Shown here: one piece after another, positions 1 through 8,486 of the stretch | Layout of the letters: each line of letters begins with the position of its first letter | Numbering within the stretch: position 1 is the stretch's first letter | Assembly: GCA_025980335.1 (NCBI GenBank) | Contig: JAICXO010000016.1 | Location: 1 to 32,840 of the forward strand | Direction: 5' to 3' | DNA: 32,840 bases | Source: Sphingomonas sp. | Lineage (GTDB): Bacteria; Pseudomonadota; Alphaproteobacteria; Sphingomonadales; Sphingomonadaceae | Position numbers and translations under genes: made by a program | Notes under the pieces: model-generated | Seen by the model: the letters and a program-made list of their open reading frames with translations, nothing else | Databases searched by the model: none | What the model was told of the DNA's origin: nothing

Positions 1-148
1 ACATCTCCGGCCGCTGACCATGTCGAAGGGCATCGCTGCGATTGCGCGGCGGTGCCCTTTACATTTTCCGGTCAACACGCACATCGCACTTCATTAGGGA
101 ACCGGAACGGCCCTAAAGTGTCTTTTGCGCGACGCAGGGAGAGAAGCG

Positions 149-889
149 ATGGCCAAATCCGCACGTACCAGGTCTTCCCGTTCGGGTTCTTCGAGCAACC
201 GTTCGGGCTCTTCATCGGCGCGCTCGGGCGCAAGCTCGGGCTCCGGCGACAGCACCGTCGACAAGCTCGCCAAGGCGGCGATGAGCAAGGAAATGATCGC
301 TGCGGGGCTGACCGCGGCCGCCGCTGCGATCGCCGCGAGCCCGGCGGCGCGCAAGAAAATCCGCGATGCGGGACTCGACGCTGCCGATACCGCTTCGCAG
401 GCCGCGAGCAGCGTCGTCTCAAGCGCCACCAGGCTTGGATCGCTCATCGCCGAAGCGGTCGCCGAGGCGGCGCAGCGGGTCATGTCCGGCAAATGGTCGG
501 AAGATTCGGGCAGCAGCTCGGGATCGACCTCCTCCGGATCGCGCACCAGCTCGGCGCGAGCGAGCGGAGCGCGGAAATCGTCGGCTTCGAGCTCGACCGC
601 GAAACGCTCCACCAGCGGCGCGGCCAAGAGCACGCGCTCGGCGGCCGCGAAAAAGCCCTCCACCCGCGCGAAATCGTCGACCTCGGGCGCAAGCCGCTCA
701 TCGGCCGCGCGGAAATCGGGCGCGGCGAAAAGTGCGAGCGGCGCTGCAAAATCGCCCCGCAGCAGCGGCGCTGCAAAGTCGCCGCGCAGCAGTGGATCGC
801 GCAGCAGCGGCTCCCGCTCACGCACGAGCGGAACGAAATCGCGCGGCTCGAGCTCGCGCGGCAAAGGCTCGGGCGGAAGCGAAAGTTAG
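149..889 (+). CDS. Ser/Ala/Lys/Arg-rich low-complexity protein with histone-H1-like tail
   Basis: Predicted 246-residue basic protein. The ATG at 149 is preceded by GGGAGAGAAG, so I prefer it to an in-frame ATG 24 bases upstream. Residues 1-35 are Ser/Arg/Gly-rich. Residues ~36-112 form the only ordinary-looking segment: Ala-rich, probably helical, beginning STVDKLAKAAMSKEMIAAG. The rest is a long disordered tail of Ser, Lys, Arg, Ala and Gly with repeated AAKSPRSSG units; a 27-nt direct repeat at 740-766/767-793 encodes two of them. Such tails resemble eukaryotic H1 and bacterial HctB/AlgP-like DNA-binding proteins, so a nucleoid role is a reasonable inference, but no defined fold is recognised. 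It converges on the ABC exporter gene across a palindromic repeat. Confidence 0.75.
   Translation: MAKSARTRSSRSGSSSNRSGSSSARSGASSGSGDSTVDKLAKAAMSKEMIAAGLTAAAAAIAASPAARKKIRDAGLDAADTASQAASSVVSSATRLGSLIAEAVAEAAQRVMSGKWSEDSGSSSGSTSSGSRTSSARASGARKSSASSSTAKRSTSGAAKSTRSAAAKKPSTRAKSSTSGASRSSAARKSGAAKSASGAAKSPRSSGAAKSPRSSGSRSSGSRSRTSGTKSRGSSSRGKGSGGSES
740..793 (+). repeat. 27-nt tandem repeat inside the basic-tail gene
   Basis: Two adjacent 27-base units (740-766 and 767-793) differ at only a few positions. Each encodes one copy of the GAAKSPRSS segment in the disordered tail. The repeat is in frame, so changes in copy number would lengthen or shorten the tail without a frameshift. Confidence 0.8.
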
Positions 890-919
890 GCATTCTCGCA
901 CGAGGGAATGAACGCAGCT

Positions 920-998
920 GTCATCCCGGCCTTGAGCCGGGACCTGCCTTCTTAGAGCATGAAAAGGCAGGCGGGTGCCGGGTCAAGCCCGGCATGAC
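920..998. repeat. Palindromic intergenic repeat (REP-like), complete copy
   Basis: The left arm reads GTCATCCCGGCCTTGAGCC and continues to CTGCCTT. The right arm, on the opposite strand, reads GTCATGCCGGGCTTGACCC and continues to CTGCCTT. Together they form a long imperfect hairpin around a short loop (CTTAGAGCATGAA). A second, more degenerate copy lies at 27641-27710. This GTCATGCCGGGCTTGACCCGG family is scattered between genes in many alphaproteobacteria. Here it sits between two convergent genes, where a hairpin could end or stabilise both transcripts; there is no T-run. Confidence 0.85.
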
Positions 999-1038
999 GG
1001 AAATGCTTCGCGCCTTCGCGTGAAACCCCGCTTTTCTT

Positions 1039-2823
1039 CTAGGCTGCGCGGTCTTCGAATTGCAGGCGTGCAAGCCGCGCGTAGAGTCCGCCGCGGCCGC
1101 TAAGGCTCGCGTGCGTGCCCTCCTCGACGATCCGGCCGTGATCCATGACCACGATCCGGTCGGCCGCGCGGACGGTCGCAAGGCGGTGCGCGATGACGAT
1201 CGTCGTCCGGTGCTCCATCAGCCGATCGAGAGCGTCCTGCACCAGCCGCTCGCTTTCCGCATCTAGCGCGGACGTCGCTTCGTCGAGCAGAAGCAGCGGC
1301 GCGTCGCGGAGCAGCGCGCGAGCGATCGCGATGCGCTGCCGCTGCCCGCCTGACAGCCGCGCACCGCCTTCGCCCATGAAGGTGTCGAGCCCCTGCGGAA
1401 GCGCGTGCAGGAATTCCTCGGCATGCGCATCGCGCGCGGCCTGCCACAGCTGGTCCTCGGTCGCGTCCCAGTTTCCGTAACGCAGATTGTCGCGCGCGGA
1501 GGCGGCGAAGATCACCGTCTCCTGCGGGACGATCGCGATCCGTTCGCGAACCTCGGCAGGGTCGGCGTCCTTGAGGTCCACGCCGTCGAGCAGGACGCGG
1601 CCGTGCTGCGGATCGTAGAAGCGCTCGGCGAGCTGGAAGATGGTCGTCTTTCCCGCGCCCGACGGGCCGACCAGCGCGAGCCGCTCGCGCGGACGCACGC
1701 TCAGGCTGAAATCCTCGAGCGCCGAGGTTTCGGGCCGCGTCGGATAATGGAAGGTGACGCGGTCGAACTCGATCGCACCCTGCGGCGGGTCGGGAAGCGA
1801 GTGCGGCGCTGCCGGCGCACGGATGTCGGGCTCGGCGTGAAGCAGCTCGGATAGTCGTTCCGATGCGCCGGCTGCGCGCAGCAGGTCGCCATAAACCTCG
1901 GTAAGGTTGCCGAACGCGCCGGCGAGCAGCCCGCCATAGAGCACGAACGCCGCGATCGTCCCGCCGGTCATCCGCCCGGCCGCGACCTCGATCGCGCCTT
2001 CCCAGATGATCAGCGTGATCGCGCTGAAAATGATGAAGATCGCGATCGCCGTCATGATCGCGCGCACGAAGATCCTGCGCTTGGCGGTCGCGAACACGCG
2101 TTGCACCGCGTCGGAAAAGCGCGAAGCCTCGCGACCCTGCTGGTTGAACGCCTGGACGATCTTCATCGCGCCGAGCACTTCGCTGGTGACGGTGCCGACG
2201 TCGGCGATCCGGTCCTGGCTGCGGGTCGAGATCGCGCGCACGCGGCGGCCGAGGATCGCGAGCGGAAGAACGACGAGCATGGCGCCGCCAAGGATCGAAA
2301 GCGCGAGCTTCGGCGCGAGCGCGAACAGGATCACGACGCAGGCGATTCCCAGGATCGCATTGCGCAGAGCGACGGAGACAGTCGTTCCGACGACCTGTTC
2401 GATGATCGTGGTGTCGACCGTCAGGCGCGAGGTGATCTCCGCCGGCCGGTTTTCCTCGAAGAAGCCGGGGGACAGGCGAAGCAGGTTGCGCTGCACCGCG
2501 ACACGAATGTCGGCCACGGTGCGCTCGCCCAGCCAGGACACGGAATAGTAGCGGACCGCCGTCGCGATCGCGAGCACGCCTACCAGCAACAGCAGATATT
2601 CAAACCAGCGCGCAATCGAATGGGTGCTGCCGCCGCCGTGGGCGAAACCCTTGTCGATGATCAGCTTGAACGCATAGGGCACTCCGGATGTGGCGCCCGC
2701 CGCGACCAGCAGCGCCAGCGCCGCCACCGCGATATGGCCCCGGTACTGCAGCGCGAATCCCCACACCATCCGCAGGTTCTTGATCGAGCGCCCCTTCGGA
2801 CGGTTCGCAGTCGGGATCGCCAT
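1039..2823 (-). CDS. ABC exporter, fused permease and ATPase (MsbA/ABCB type)
   Basis: The 594-residue protein is a half-transporter that should act as a homodimer in the inner membrane. Residues ~25-310 form an ABC type-1 transmembrane domain with hydrophobic segments near 30-55, 74-92, 155-190 and 255-302. Residues ~350-590 are the nucleotide-binding domain, with Walker A GPSGAGKTT (386-394), signature LSGGQ (490-494), Walker B LLLLDE (510-515) and the H-loop His546 in IVIAHRL. Length and order fit the MsbA-related exporters that move lipids or hydrophobic compounds. The substrate cannot be read from sequence. It is divergent from the TPR gene at 2968, with a 144-base shared upstream region. 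Confidence 0.95.
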   Translation of the reverse strand: MAIPTANRPKGRSIKNLRMVWGFALQYRGHIAVAALALLVAAGATSGVPYAFKLIIDKGFAHGGGSTHSIARWFEYLLLLVGVLAIATAVRYYSVSWLGERTVADIRVAVQRNLLRLSPGFFEENRPAEITSRLTVDTTIIEQVVGTTVSVALRNAILGIACVVILFALAPKLALSILGGAMLVVLPLAILGRRVRAISTRSQDRIADVGTVTSEVLGAMKIVQAFNQQGREASRFSDAVQRVFATAKRRIFVRAIMTAIAIFIIFSAITLIIWEGAIEVAAGRMTGGTIAAFVLYGGLLAGAFGNLTEVYGDLLRAAGASERLSELLHAEPDIRAPAAPHSLPDPPQGAIEFDRVTFHYPTRPETSALEDFSLSVRPRERLALVGPSGAGKTTIFQLAERFYDPQHGRVLLDGVDLKDADPAEVRERIAIVPQETVIFAASARDNLRYGNWDATEDQLWQAARDAHAEEFLHALPQGLDTFMGEGGARLSGGQRQRIAIARALLRDAPLLLLDEATSALDAESERLVQDALDRLMEHRTTIVIAHRLATVRAADRIVVMDHGRIVEEGTHASLSGRGGLYARLARLQFEDRAA

Positions 2824-2967
2824 GTGCGCGCTCTAACAGGGCGGTTGCTTGGCCTCAAATGCTCGTCGGGCTAGCGTCCGCAATGGATTGGTCGTGCCTG
2901 CAACCCTGACGGAATGAAGTTGGCGCGATGAGAGAGCGAGCGTAAGCTCTCGCCGACGGGGGCGGGC

Positions 2968-4950
2968 ATGGACGAACGTGGGGAGCCGGGTTTCCAAGCT
3001 GAAGGAGGGCTCGAACAGCTCGACGCCGTAACTGCGGCTGTGGCATTGGGGCGCCGCTCGCGCAGCCGTCGCCTCGACGAGAAGGCAGAGGCGTTCCTCG
3101 AGAAGCAGGGTCGCCTCGTCGACCTGCAGATCGAAGGTCTGCAGGCGCAGCATCATCTCCTTGTGTCACGCCTGCGCTGGGGAAGATTCAGCGACTGGAT
3201 GAAAGCCCTTCTCCAGGTGCTTACGGTGATCATCGGTGGGGCAATCGTGCTTCTCGTTTCGGCGATGGCCTGGCAAGCACACGAAGCGCACGGCCTCGCG
3301 ATTGATGCTTTCTCCGTGCCGCCCGACCTTGCGCGAACCGGCCTGACGGGTGAGGTTGCCGCGAGCCGGTTCCTGGACAAGCTCCAGGCGCTTCAATTGG
3401 CGACTGCGGAATCGGACCGGCCGCCGCAGTCTTACGAAAGCGATTGGGGCTCGGATTTCAAGGTTGAAATTCCGGACACCGGCCTGACCTTTTCGGAGTT
3501 CGACAAGCTTCTTCGCGAGCGACTGGGCAGCGTCAGCCACGTAACCGGCGAGATCACCTCCGTCCCCGGCGGCATGTCCCTAACGGCGCGGTTAGGAGAC
3601 GCACCGCCGCAGACATTCACGGGGCCGGTGACAGCTTACGACGCGCTTGCGCAGAAGTCGGCCGAGGCCGTTTATGGGGCAAACCAACCCTATCGATATG
3701 CCGAATATCTCGACGGGGTGGGCCGATCGGATGAAGCGTTCAAAGTCATCTCGAATCTGGCGATGACGGGACCCGCGAGTGAGCGTGGCTGGGCCTACGC
3801 CAAATGGGCGCAGATGGAGCTCAACGATCGGGGAGATGCGACTGCAGCCCGCAGCTATGCGTCGCGCGGGACGGGTTACGGCGCGGGTTCCGATCTCAAC
3901 GACCACATTTCGATGGTCAACATCGATGTTTGGAGCGGGCATGAGGAGGCTGATCTCGCCGTCTCGGAAGTGCTCGAAACCGAGTCGCAGAAGCGACTCC
4001 CCGACACGAGCGAGTTTTTCTACCAGGCGAACAAGCTGCTGGGCCGCGCATGGCTGGACTTCGTCAAGCCCGACTACGAGGCATCAGGCGCCGATTGGCT
4101 GGAAACCGCCCGGAACATTCCTGCGGAGCACACGGCGTACGGCAACATCTCGCAACTGGCGCCAGCGATGGCTGCGACCGCCTACGCGCTCGGCCACGAC
4201 TTGCCTGCGGCAAGCCGGGCGATCGTGCGTGCACCTCCTTCGGACGACGCCATGCCATGGGAAATAGCGCAAGGAGCATTCCTTGCACTGCCGCGCTACT
4301 GGATCGCGGCGGAAATGGGTCATTGGCGCTTTGCGCTGCAAGATGCGCAAAAGATGAATGCGACGCTCGAATCCGGCAAGGCCGAGAAGCCGATCTACAA
4401 TTTGATGCAGCGCGTTTGGATTTGGCCGCTGGAGGCGCTGGCGTTCGCGCGCTATGGAGACGCGGCGGACGCCGACGCGCTCATCCAGAAGACGCCGTTG
4501 GACTGCTATCTGTGCGTACGCGTTCGGGGCATGATCGCCGCTCAACAGAAAGACTGGCCCGCCGCTGATCGCTGGTTTGCATCAGCGGTGGGGCAAGCGC
4601 CGTCGCTGCCGCTGGCCTATACCGAATGGTCGCGGACGCGGCTCGATCGAAGGGATGCCGACGGCGCCATTGCGTTGCTCAGGGTTGCCGGAGCAAAGGA
4701 CCCGCGCGATGCAGATGTGCCCGAACTCTGGGGAGAAGCGCTGCTCTTGAAGGCGGATCCAAAGACCGCGGCATCCAAGTTCGAAGAGGCGGACGGATTG
4801 GCTCCGAACTGGGGCCGAAATCATTTGAAATGGGCCGAAGCGCTTGATCGGCTGGGGAGATCACAAAGTGCACGCGATCAGTTGCGAACGGCAGCCGCTC
4901 TCGCGCTCACCGCCGAGGAACGGTCTGAGCTGACAGCGCAGCGGTACTAA
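2968..4950 (+). CDS. Membrane-anchored TPR-repeat protein, function unknown
   Basis: 660 residues. Residues 1-75 are charged and probably helical, with no signal peptide. A single membrane helix (about 80-101, LLQVLTVIIGGAIVLLVSAM) follows positive residues, predicting cytoplasmic N terminus and periplasmic C terminus. After it comes a segment beginning FSVPPDLARTGLTGEVAASR, then a small alpha/beta region to about 230. Degenerate TPR-type helical repeats run to the end; the clearest are near 490-640 (DWPAADRWFASAVGQAPSLPLAY). I recognise the post-membrane segment from sphingomonad and rhizobial TPR proteins that often carry an N-terminal signalling domain. The general plan (N-terminal part, helix, small domain, TPR) parallels the three TIR proteins at 13904-19616, with little evident sequence identity. 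Confidence 0.85.
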   Translation: MDERGEPGFQAEGGLEQLDAVTAAVALGRRSRSRRLDEKAEAFLEKQGRLVDLQIEGLQAQHHLLVSRLRWGRFSDWMKALLQVLTVIIGGAIVLLVSAMAWQAHEAHGLAIDAFSVPPDLARTGLTGEVAASRFLDKLQALQLATAESDRPPQSYESDWGSDFKVEIPDTGLTFSEFDKLLRERLGSVSHVTGEITSVPGGMSLTARLGDAPPQTFTGPVTAYDALAQKSAEAVYGANQPYRYAEYLDGVGRSDEAFKVISNLAMTGPASERGWAYAKWAQMELNDRGDATAARSYASRGTGYGAGSDLNDHISMVNIDVWSGHEEADLAVSEVLETESQKRLPDTSEFFYQANKLLGRAWLDFVKPDYEASGADWLETARNIPAEHTAYGNISQLAPAMAATAYALGHDLPAASRAIVRAPPSDDAMPWEIAQGAFLALPRYWIAAEMGHWRFALQDAQKMNATLESGKAEKPIYNLMQRVWIWPLEALAFARYGDAADADALIQKTPLDCYLCVRVRGMIAAQQKDWPAADRWFASAVGQAPSLPLAYTEWSRTRLDRRDADGAIALLRVAGAKDPRDADVPELWGEALLLKADPKTAASKFEEADGLAPNWGRNHLKWAEALDRLGRSQSARDQLRTAAALALTAEERSELTAQRY

Positions 4951-5114
4951 GTGACTGCGTGAACGGTTGGTCGCGTCAGTGCCTGTGATGTCGAAAGCAG
5001 CCATTCGCCGGCCGCACTTATCCCCACATCCTTGCTGCGGCGCAACAATTCGCCTTGCAAGCGGTTGGTCGGCTTGCCACATCAGTGGCAGGTCCGAACT
5101 GGAATTGAGGCTGG

Positions 5115-6344
5115 ATGCTCTACGACGCCTATGAAGTGCAGCGTTCGCTTCTCGCAGGTGCGAGCAAGCTTGCGGGTCTGGGCGCCGGATGGCTCAACAA
5201 TCCCAACAATCCGTGGGGCTATAGCGCGATGGGGCCGGTGGTCGCCGCGGGCCTCCAGGTCTTCGCCGACGCCGCCGCGCCGCACGGCAAGCCCGCGTTC
5301 GGAATCGACAGCGTCAGGGTCGGACGCAAGGACGCGCGGGTCGACGAGCAGATCCTGCTCCGCAAGCCCTTCGGCCAGCTCAAGCATTTCGCGAAGGAGG
5401 GCGTCGCCGCAGGGCCGCCGCTGCTCATCGTCGCGCCGATGTCCGGCCATTATGCGACTCTTCTGCGCGGGACCGTGCAGCGGCTGCTGCCGGGCTTCGA
5501 TGTGTACATCACCGACTGGCGCGACGCGAAATGCGTGCCGCTCTCCGACGGCAGCTTCGACCTCGACGATTATGTCGATTATCTGATCGAATTCCTCGAG
5601 CATGTCGGCGAATGGACGGGTGAGCGGCCGCACATGCTTGCGGTCTGTCAACCGGCGGTTCCGGCGTTCGCTGCCACGGCTCTAATGAACGCCGACAAGA
5701 ATCCGTCGCGCCCGAAGTCGCTGACGATGATGGGGGGCCCTATCGACACGCGCGAGGCGCCGACCGCGGTGAATACCCTCGCCACCGACCGGCCGTTCGG
5801 CTGGTTCGAGCACAACGTGATCGCGACCGTGCCGATGATCTATCCGGGCGCGGGGCGGAAGGTTTATCCCGGGTTCCTGCAGCTGGCGGGCTTCATGACC
5901 ATGAATCTCGGCTCGCACCTGATCAGCCATTGGGAGATGTTCAAGCATCTCGTCCAGGGCGACGAGGAAGGCGCCGCGCAGACCCAGCGCTTCTACGACG
6001 AATATCGCTCGGTCTGCGACATGACGGCGGAATTCTACCTTCAGACGGTCGACGTCGTGTTCCAGCGGCACCTGCTGCCGAAGGGCGAGCTGATGCATCG
6101 CGGGAGGCGCGTCGATCCGGCGGCGATCCGCGACACCGCGCTGCTCGCGATCGAAGGCGAGCGCGACGACATTTCAGGGATCGGCCAGACGAGGGCCGCG
6201 CTCGATATCGCGACCAGGCTGCCGAAGGCGAAAAAGGAATATTTCCTCGCCAGGGACGTCGGCCATTACGGAATCTTCAACGGGCGCAAATGGCGCGAAA
6301 AGATCGCGCCGGTGGTCGAGCGGTTCATCCAGGCGAACGATTGA
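5115..6344 (+). CDS. phaZ: Intracellular polyhydroxyalkanoate depolymerase (PhaZ)
   Basis: 409 residues, the usual length of the intracellular PHB depolymerase family, which cuts stored polyhydroxyalkanoate granules to release hydroxyacyl units for beta-oxidation. The N terminus MLYDAYEVQRSLLAGAS and the core WGYSAMGPVVAAGLQVFADA are characteristic. There is no signal peptide, as expected for a cytoplasmic enzyme. The nucleophile is a cysteine in a lipase-box-like motif, VCQPAVP (Cys178), with likely partners Asp351 or Asp352 (GERDDIS) and His384 (VGHYGIF). It converges, across a large palindromic element, on an operon with a MaoC-type hydratase and a thiolase, genes that could act on the same hydroxyacyl-CoA pool. 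Confidence 0.95.
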   Translation: MLYDAYEVQRSLLAGASKLAGLGAGWLNNPNNPWGYSAMGPVVAAGLQVFADAAAPHGKPAFGIDSVRVGRKDARVDEQILLRKPFGQLKHFAKEGVAAGPPLLIVAPMSGHYATLLRGTVQRLLPGFDVYITDWRDAKCVPLSDGSFDLDDYVDYLIEFLEHVGEWTGERPHMLAVCQPAVPAFAATALMNADKNPSRPKSLTMMGGPIDTREAPTAVNTLATDRPFGWFEHNVIATVPMIYPGAGRKVYPGFLQLAGFMTMNLGSHLISHWEMFKHLVQGDEEGAAQTQRFYDEYRSVCDMTAEFYLQTVDVVFQRHLLPKGELMHRGRRVDPAAIRDTALLAIEGERDDISGIGQTRAALDIATRLPKAKKEYFLARDVGHYGIFNGRKWREKIAPVVERFIQAND

Positions 6345-6491
6345 GTTCCTCCCCAGCCGAACGGCTGGGGAGGGGAACCATTCACCGAAGAGTGAATGGT
6401 GGAGGGGTCTTGAGGCGCCGAGGGCAGTCCTACCCCTCCACCATGCTGCGCATGGTTCCCCTCCCCACGAGCTTCGCTCGCAGGGAGGAAC
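6345..6491. repeat. Large branched palindromic intergenic element
   Basis: The ends are exact inverted repeats, GTTCCTCCC (6345-6353) and GGGAGGAAC (6483-6491). Inside are several stems: CCCCAGCC/GGCTGGGG (6351-6370), CCATTCAC/GTGAATGG (6378-6399), CCATGC/GCATGG (6440-6454) and GAGC/GCTC (6469-6479). A longer pairing joins GGTGGAGGGG with CCCCTCCACC. The whole fills the gap between the convergent phaZ and 83-residue genes. Similar CTCCACCATGCTGCGCATGG elements are familiar between genes in Sphingomonas. It may be a mobile REP/MITE-like repeat that doubles as a bidirectional transcription barrier; no transposase is present. Confidence 0.85.
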
Positions 6492-6495
6492 TTTG

Positions 6496-6747
6496 CTAAT
6501 CCACCTTCTGCGCGATCGCGGCCTCGACCATGGTGCGCCACGTCTGGACGTCGCCGACCGCCGCCATCGCCTCGTCCGGCTCGCGCGCGGTGTGGAGGAC
6601 GGCGAGCGCCTGGTTCATGTGATTGCGCCAGGTCCGGTCGACTTCGTCGCCGGCGGACGGGTCCCTCCCGTCGGCATTGCTGCTGAGCGCCGCCCCGGCG
6701 AGCACGCGGGCGATTCGTTCGACCAGCGGGCAATTGGATTCGGGCAT
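6496..6747 (-). CDS. Small conserved protein of unknown function (83 aa)
   Basis: The start is the ATG at 6747, preceded by AGAGAGGAC at good spacing, giving MPESNCPLVERIARVLAG. The frame stays open further upstream into the thiolase gene, but the ribosome binding site decides the start. The protein is acidic to neutral, soluble and probably helical, with W40-R41 and W70-R71 in similar contexts (RTWRNHMNQAL, QTWRTMVEAAI) that suggest two related helices. It is the last gene of the MaoC-thiolase operon, 47 bases after the thiolase stop. No family function is recognised. Confidence 0.75.
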   Translation of the reverse strand: MPESNCPLVERIARVLAGAALSSNADGRDPSAGDEVDRTWRNHMNQALAVLHTAREPDEAMAAVGDVQTWRTMVEAAIAQKVD

Positions 6748-6794
6748 TTCGTTGTCCTCTCTTTTGCCGACTAACCCGCGTCGACGCTTTGGGT

Positions 6795-7970
6795 TCAAAG
6801 CACTTCGAACAGCCCCGCGGCACCCATCCCCCCGCCCACGCACATGGTGACGACGACATACTTCACGCCGCGCCGCTTGCCCTCGATCAGTGCATGGCCG
6901 ACGAGTCGCGCGCCGCTCATCCCATAGGGGTGGCCGATGGCGATGGCGCCGCCGTTCACGTTGAGCTTGTCGTCGGGAATTCCGAGCTTGTCCTGACAGT
7001 AGAGCACCTGGACCGCGAACGCCTCGTTCAATTCCCACAAGCCGATGTCGTCGATCGTGAGGCCGAAGCGGTCGAGCAGTTTGGGCACGGCGAAAACAGG
7101 GCCGATGCCCATCTCGTCCGGCTCGGTCCCCGCGACGGCCATGCCAACGTAGCGGCCCAGCGGCTCGATCCCGCGCTTCTCGGCCAGCTCGCCGCTCATG
7201 ATCACGCAGGCCGAGGCGCCGTCGGAGAGCTGGCTCGCATTGCCTGCGGTGATGAGCTTGTCAGGCCCGCGCACCGGCTCCAACTTCGCGAGCGCTTCGA
7301 GAGTCGTGTCCGGGCGATTGCCCTCGTCGCGATCGAGTGTGACCTCGCGCATCGAAACTTCGCCGGTCTCCTTGTTCTTCACCGCCATCGTCGCGGTCAC
7401 GGGGATGATCTCGTCGTCGAACTTGCCCGTGCGCTGGGCGTCGGCCGTGCGCTGCTGCGATCGCAGCGCATAGGCGTCGCAGCGCTCCCGGCCGATGTCG
7501 TAGCGCTTGCCGACCACCTCGGCCGTGTCGATCATCGGCATGTAAACGCCGTTGTGCATGCTCAGCAGCTCCGGGTCGGGGCCGAGCCGCATCTCGCCGG
7601 TCTGGACCAGGCTGATGCTCTCGACTCCGCCGGCGACCACGACTTCCATGCGGTCGACGATCACCTGCTTCGCGCCCGTAGCGATGGCCATCAAGCCGGA
7701 GGCGCACTGGCGGTCGATCGACATTCCGGCGACCGTGACCGGGAGGCCAGCGCGGAGAGCGGCGGTGCGCCCGATCGTGGTCTGCACGCCCTGCTGGAGC
7801 GCGGCGCCGATGATGACGTCGTCGACTTCCGCCGGATCGACATGCGCGCGCTCGATCGCAGCGCGGATCGGGTGTGCGGCAAGAGTCGGCGAAGGAGTCG
7901 CGTTGAACGCGCCGCGATAGGCCTTCCCGATACCGGTGCGGGCGGTCGAAACGATCACGGCATCACGCAT
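6795..7970 (-). CDS. Thiolase family acetyl-CoA C-acyltransferase
   Basis: 391 residues, normal for the family. These enzymes condense two acyl-CoAs or, in reverse, cleave 3-ketoacyl-CoA with CoA. The active-site cysteine is Cys89 in [12 protein letters not shown]. The conserved [19 protein letters not shown] carries His347, and [14 protein letters not shown] carries the second cysteine, Cys377. All catalytic residues are therefore present. The ATG at 7970 follows TAGGAG, whose TAG is the stop codon of the upstream MaoC gene, so the two are co-transcribed and probably translationally coupled. Sequence alone does not separate degradative (FadA-like) from biosynthetic (PhaA-like) use; the hydratase partner slightly favours fatty-acid oxidation. 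Confidence 0.95.
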   Translation of the reverse strand: MRDAVIVSTARTGIGKAYRGAFNATPSPTLAAHPIRAAIERAHVDPAEVDDVIIGAALQQGVQTTIGRTAALRAGLPVTVAGMSIDRQCASGLMAIATGAKQVIVDRMEVVVAGGVESISLVQTGEMRLGPDPELLSMHNGVYMPMIDTAEVVGKRYDIGRERCDAYALRSQQRTADAQRTGKFDDEIIPVTATMAVKNKETGEVSMREVTLDRDEGNRPDTTLEALAKLEPVRGPDKLITAGNASQLSDGASACVIMSGELAEKRGIEPLGRYVGMAVAGTEPDEMGIGPVFAVPKLLDRFGLTIDDIGLWELNEAFAVQVLYCQDKLGIPDDKLNVNGGAIAIGHPYGMSGARLVGHALIEGKRRGVKYVVVTMCVGGGMGAAGLFEVL

Positions 7971-7979
7971 TCGTGTCTC

Positions 7980-8435
7980 CTAAATGACGATCAGCGCGAG
8001 CCAGACGGCGCTGAGCGCCGGCTTGTCCTCGCCTTCGATTTCCACGGTCACCGAGTGACGCATCAGCAGCTGGCCGGGCGCTTTCTCCTCGACCGAGTCA
8101 AGGACGAAGCGGCCGCGGACGCGCTTGCCGGCGCGGACCGGCGCGAGGAAGCGCACGCGGTCGAGCCCGTAGTTCACGGCCATCGCCATGCCCTCCGGCA
8201 GCAGCATCGCTTCGGCGCCCATTCGCGAAAGCAGCGAGAGCGACAGGAAACCGTGCGCAATCGTCCCGCCGAACACCGTCTGCGCAGCGGCCGGCGGGTC
8301 GACGTGAATGAATTGGCGGTCCTCGGTCGCGTCCGCGAAGGCCTCGATGCGCGCCTGGCCGACTAGGATCGAGCTCGACACGCCGACTTCCTCGCCGATC
8401 CGACTCTTGATCTCTGACAGGCTGGCGGCGGGCAT
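7980..8435 (-). CDS. MaoC-like (R)-specific enoyl-CoA hydratase family protein
   Basis: The ATG at 8435 gives a 151-residue hot-dog fold protein. The hydratase signature is visible as FADATEDRQFIHVDPPAA followed by FGGTIAHGFLSLSLLSRM (residues ~33-72): Asp/His of the catalytic pair lie in the HVD region and the IAHG motif forms the substrate tunnel wall. Members hydrate trans-2-enoyl-CoA to (R)-3-hydroxyacyl-CoA (PhaJ type) or act on related thioesters. The gene ends 9 bases before the thiolase start. The 51-base gap to the divergent gene at 8487 must hold the promoters of both transcripts. Confidence 0.9.
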   Translation of the reverse strand: MPAASLSEIKSRIGEEVGVSSSILVGQARIEAFADATEDRQFIHVDPPAAAQTVFGGTIAHGFLSLSLLSRMGAEAMLLPEGMAMAVNYGLDRVRFLAPVRAGKRVRGRFVLDSVEEKAPGQLLMRHSVTVEIEGEDKPALSAVWLALIVI

Positions 8436-8486
8436 GGCGATTGTGTAGCCGTGCGGACGAATGGAGCAAGCGCAGGGGGCGCGACG

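Noticed and set aside
1-33. Possible minus-strand gene start at the left edge (ATG at 33)
   Set aside because: Only eleven codons are visible (MPFDMVSGRRC) with no clear ribosome binding site; too little to support a gene.
6789-8366. Long plus-strand open frame across the thiolase and MaoC genes
   Set aside because: The product is His/Arg/Asp-rich noise typical of the antisense frame of a GC-rich gene; thiolase motifs on the minus strand are complete.
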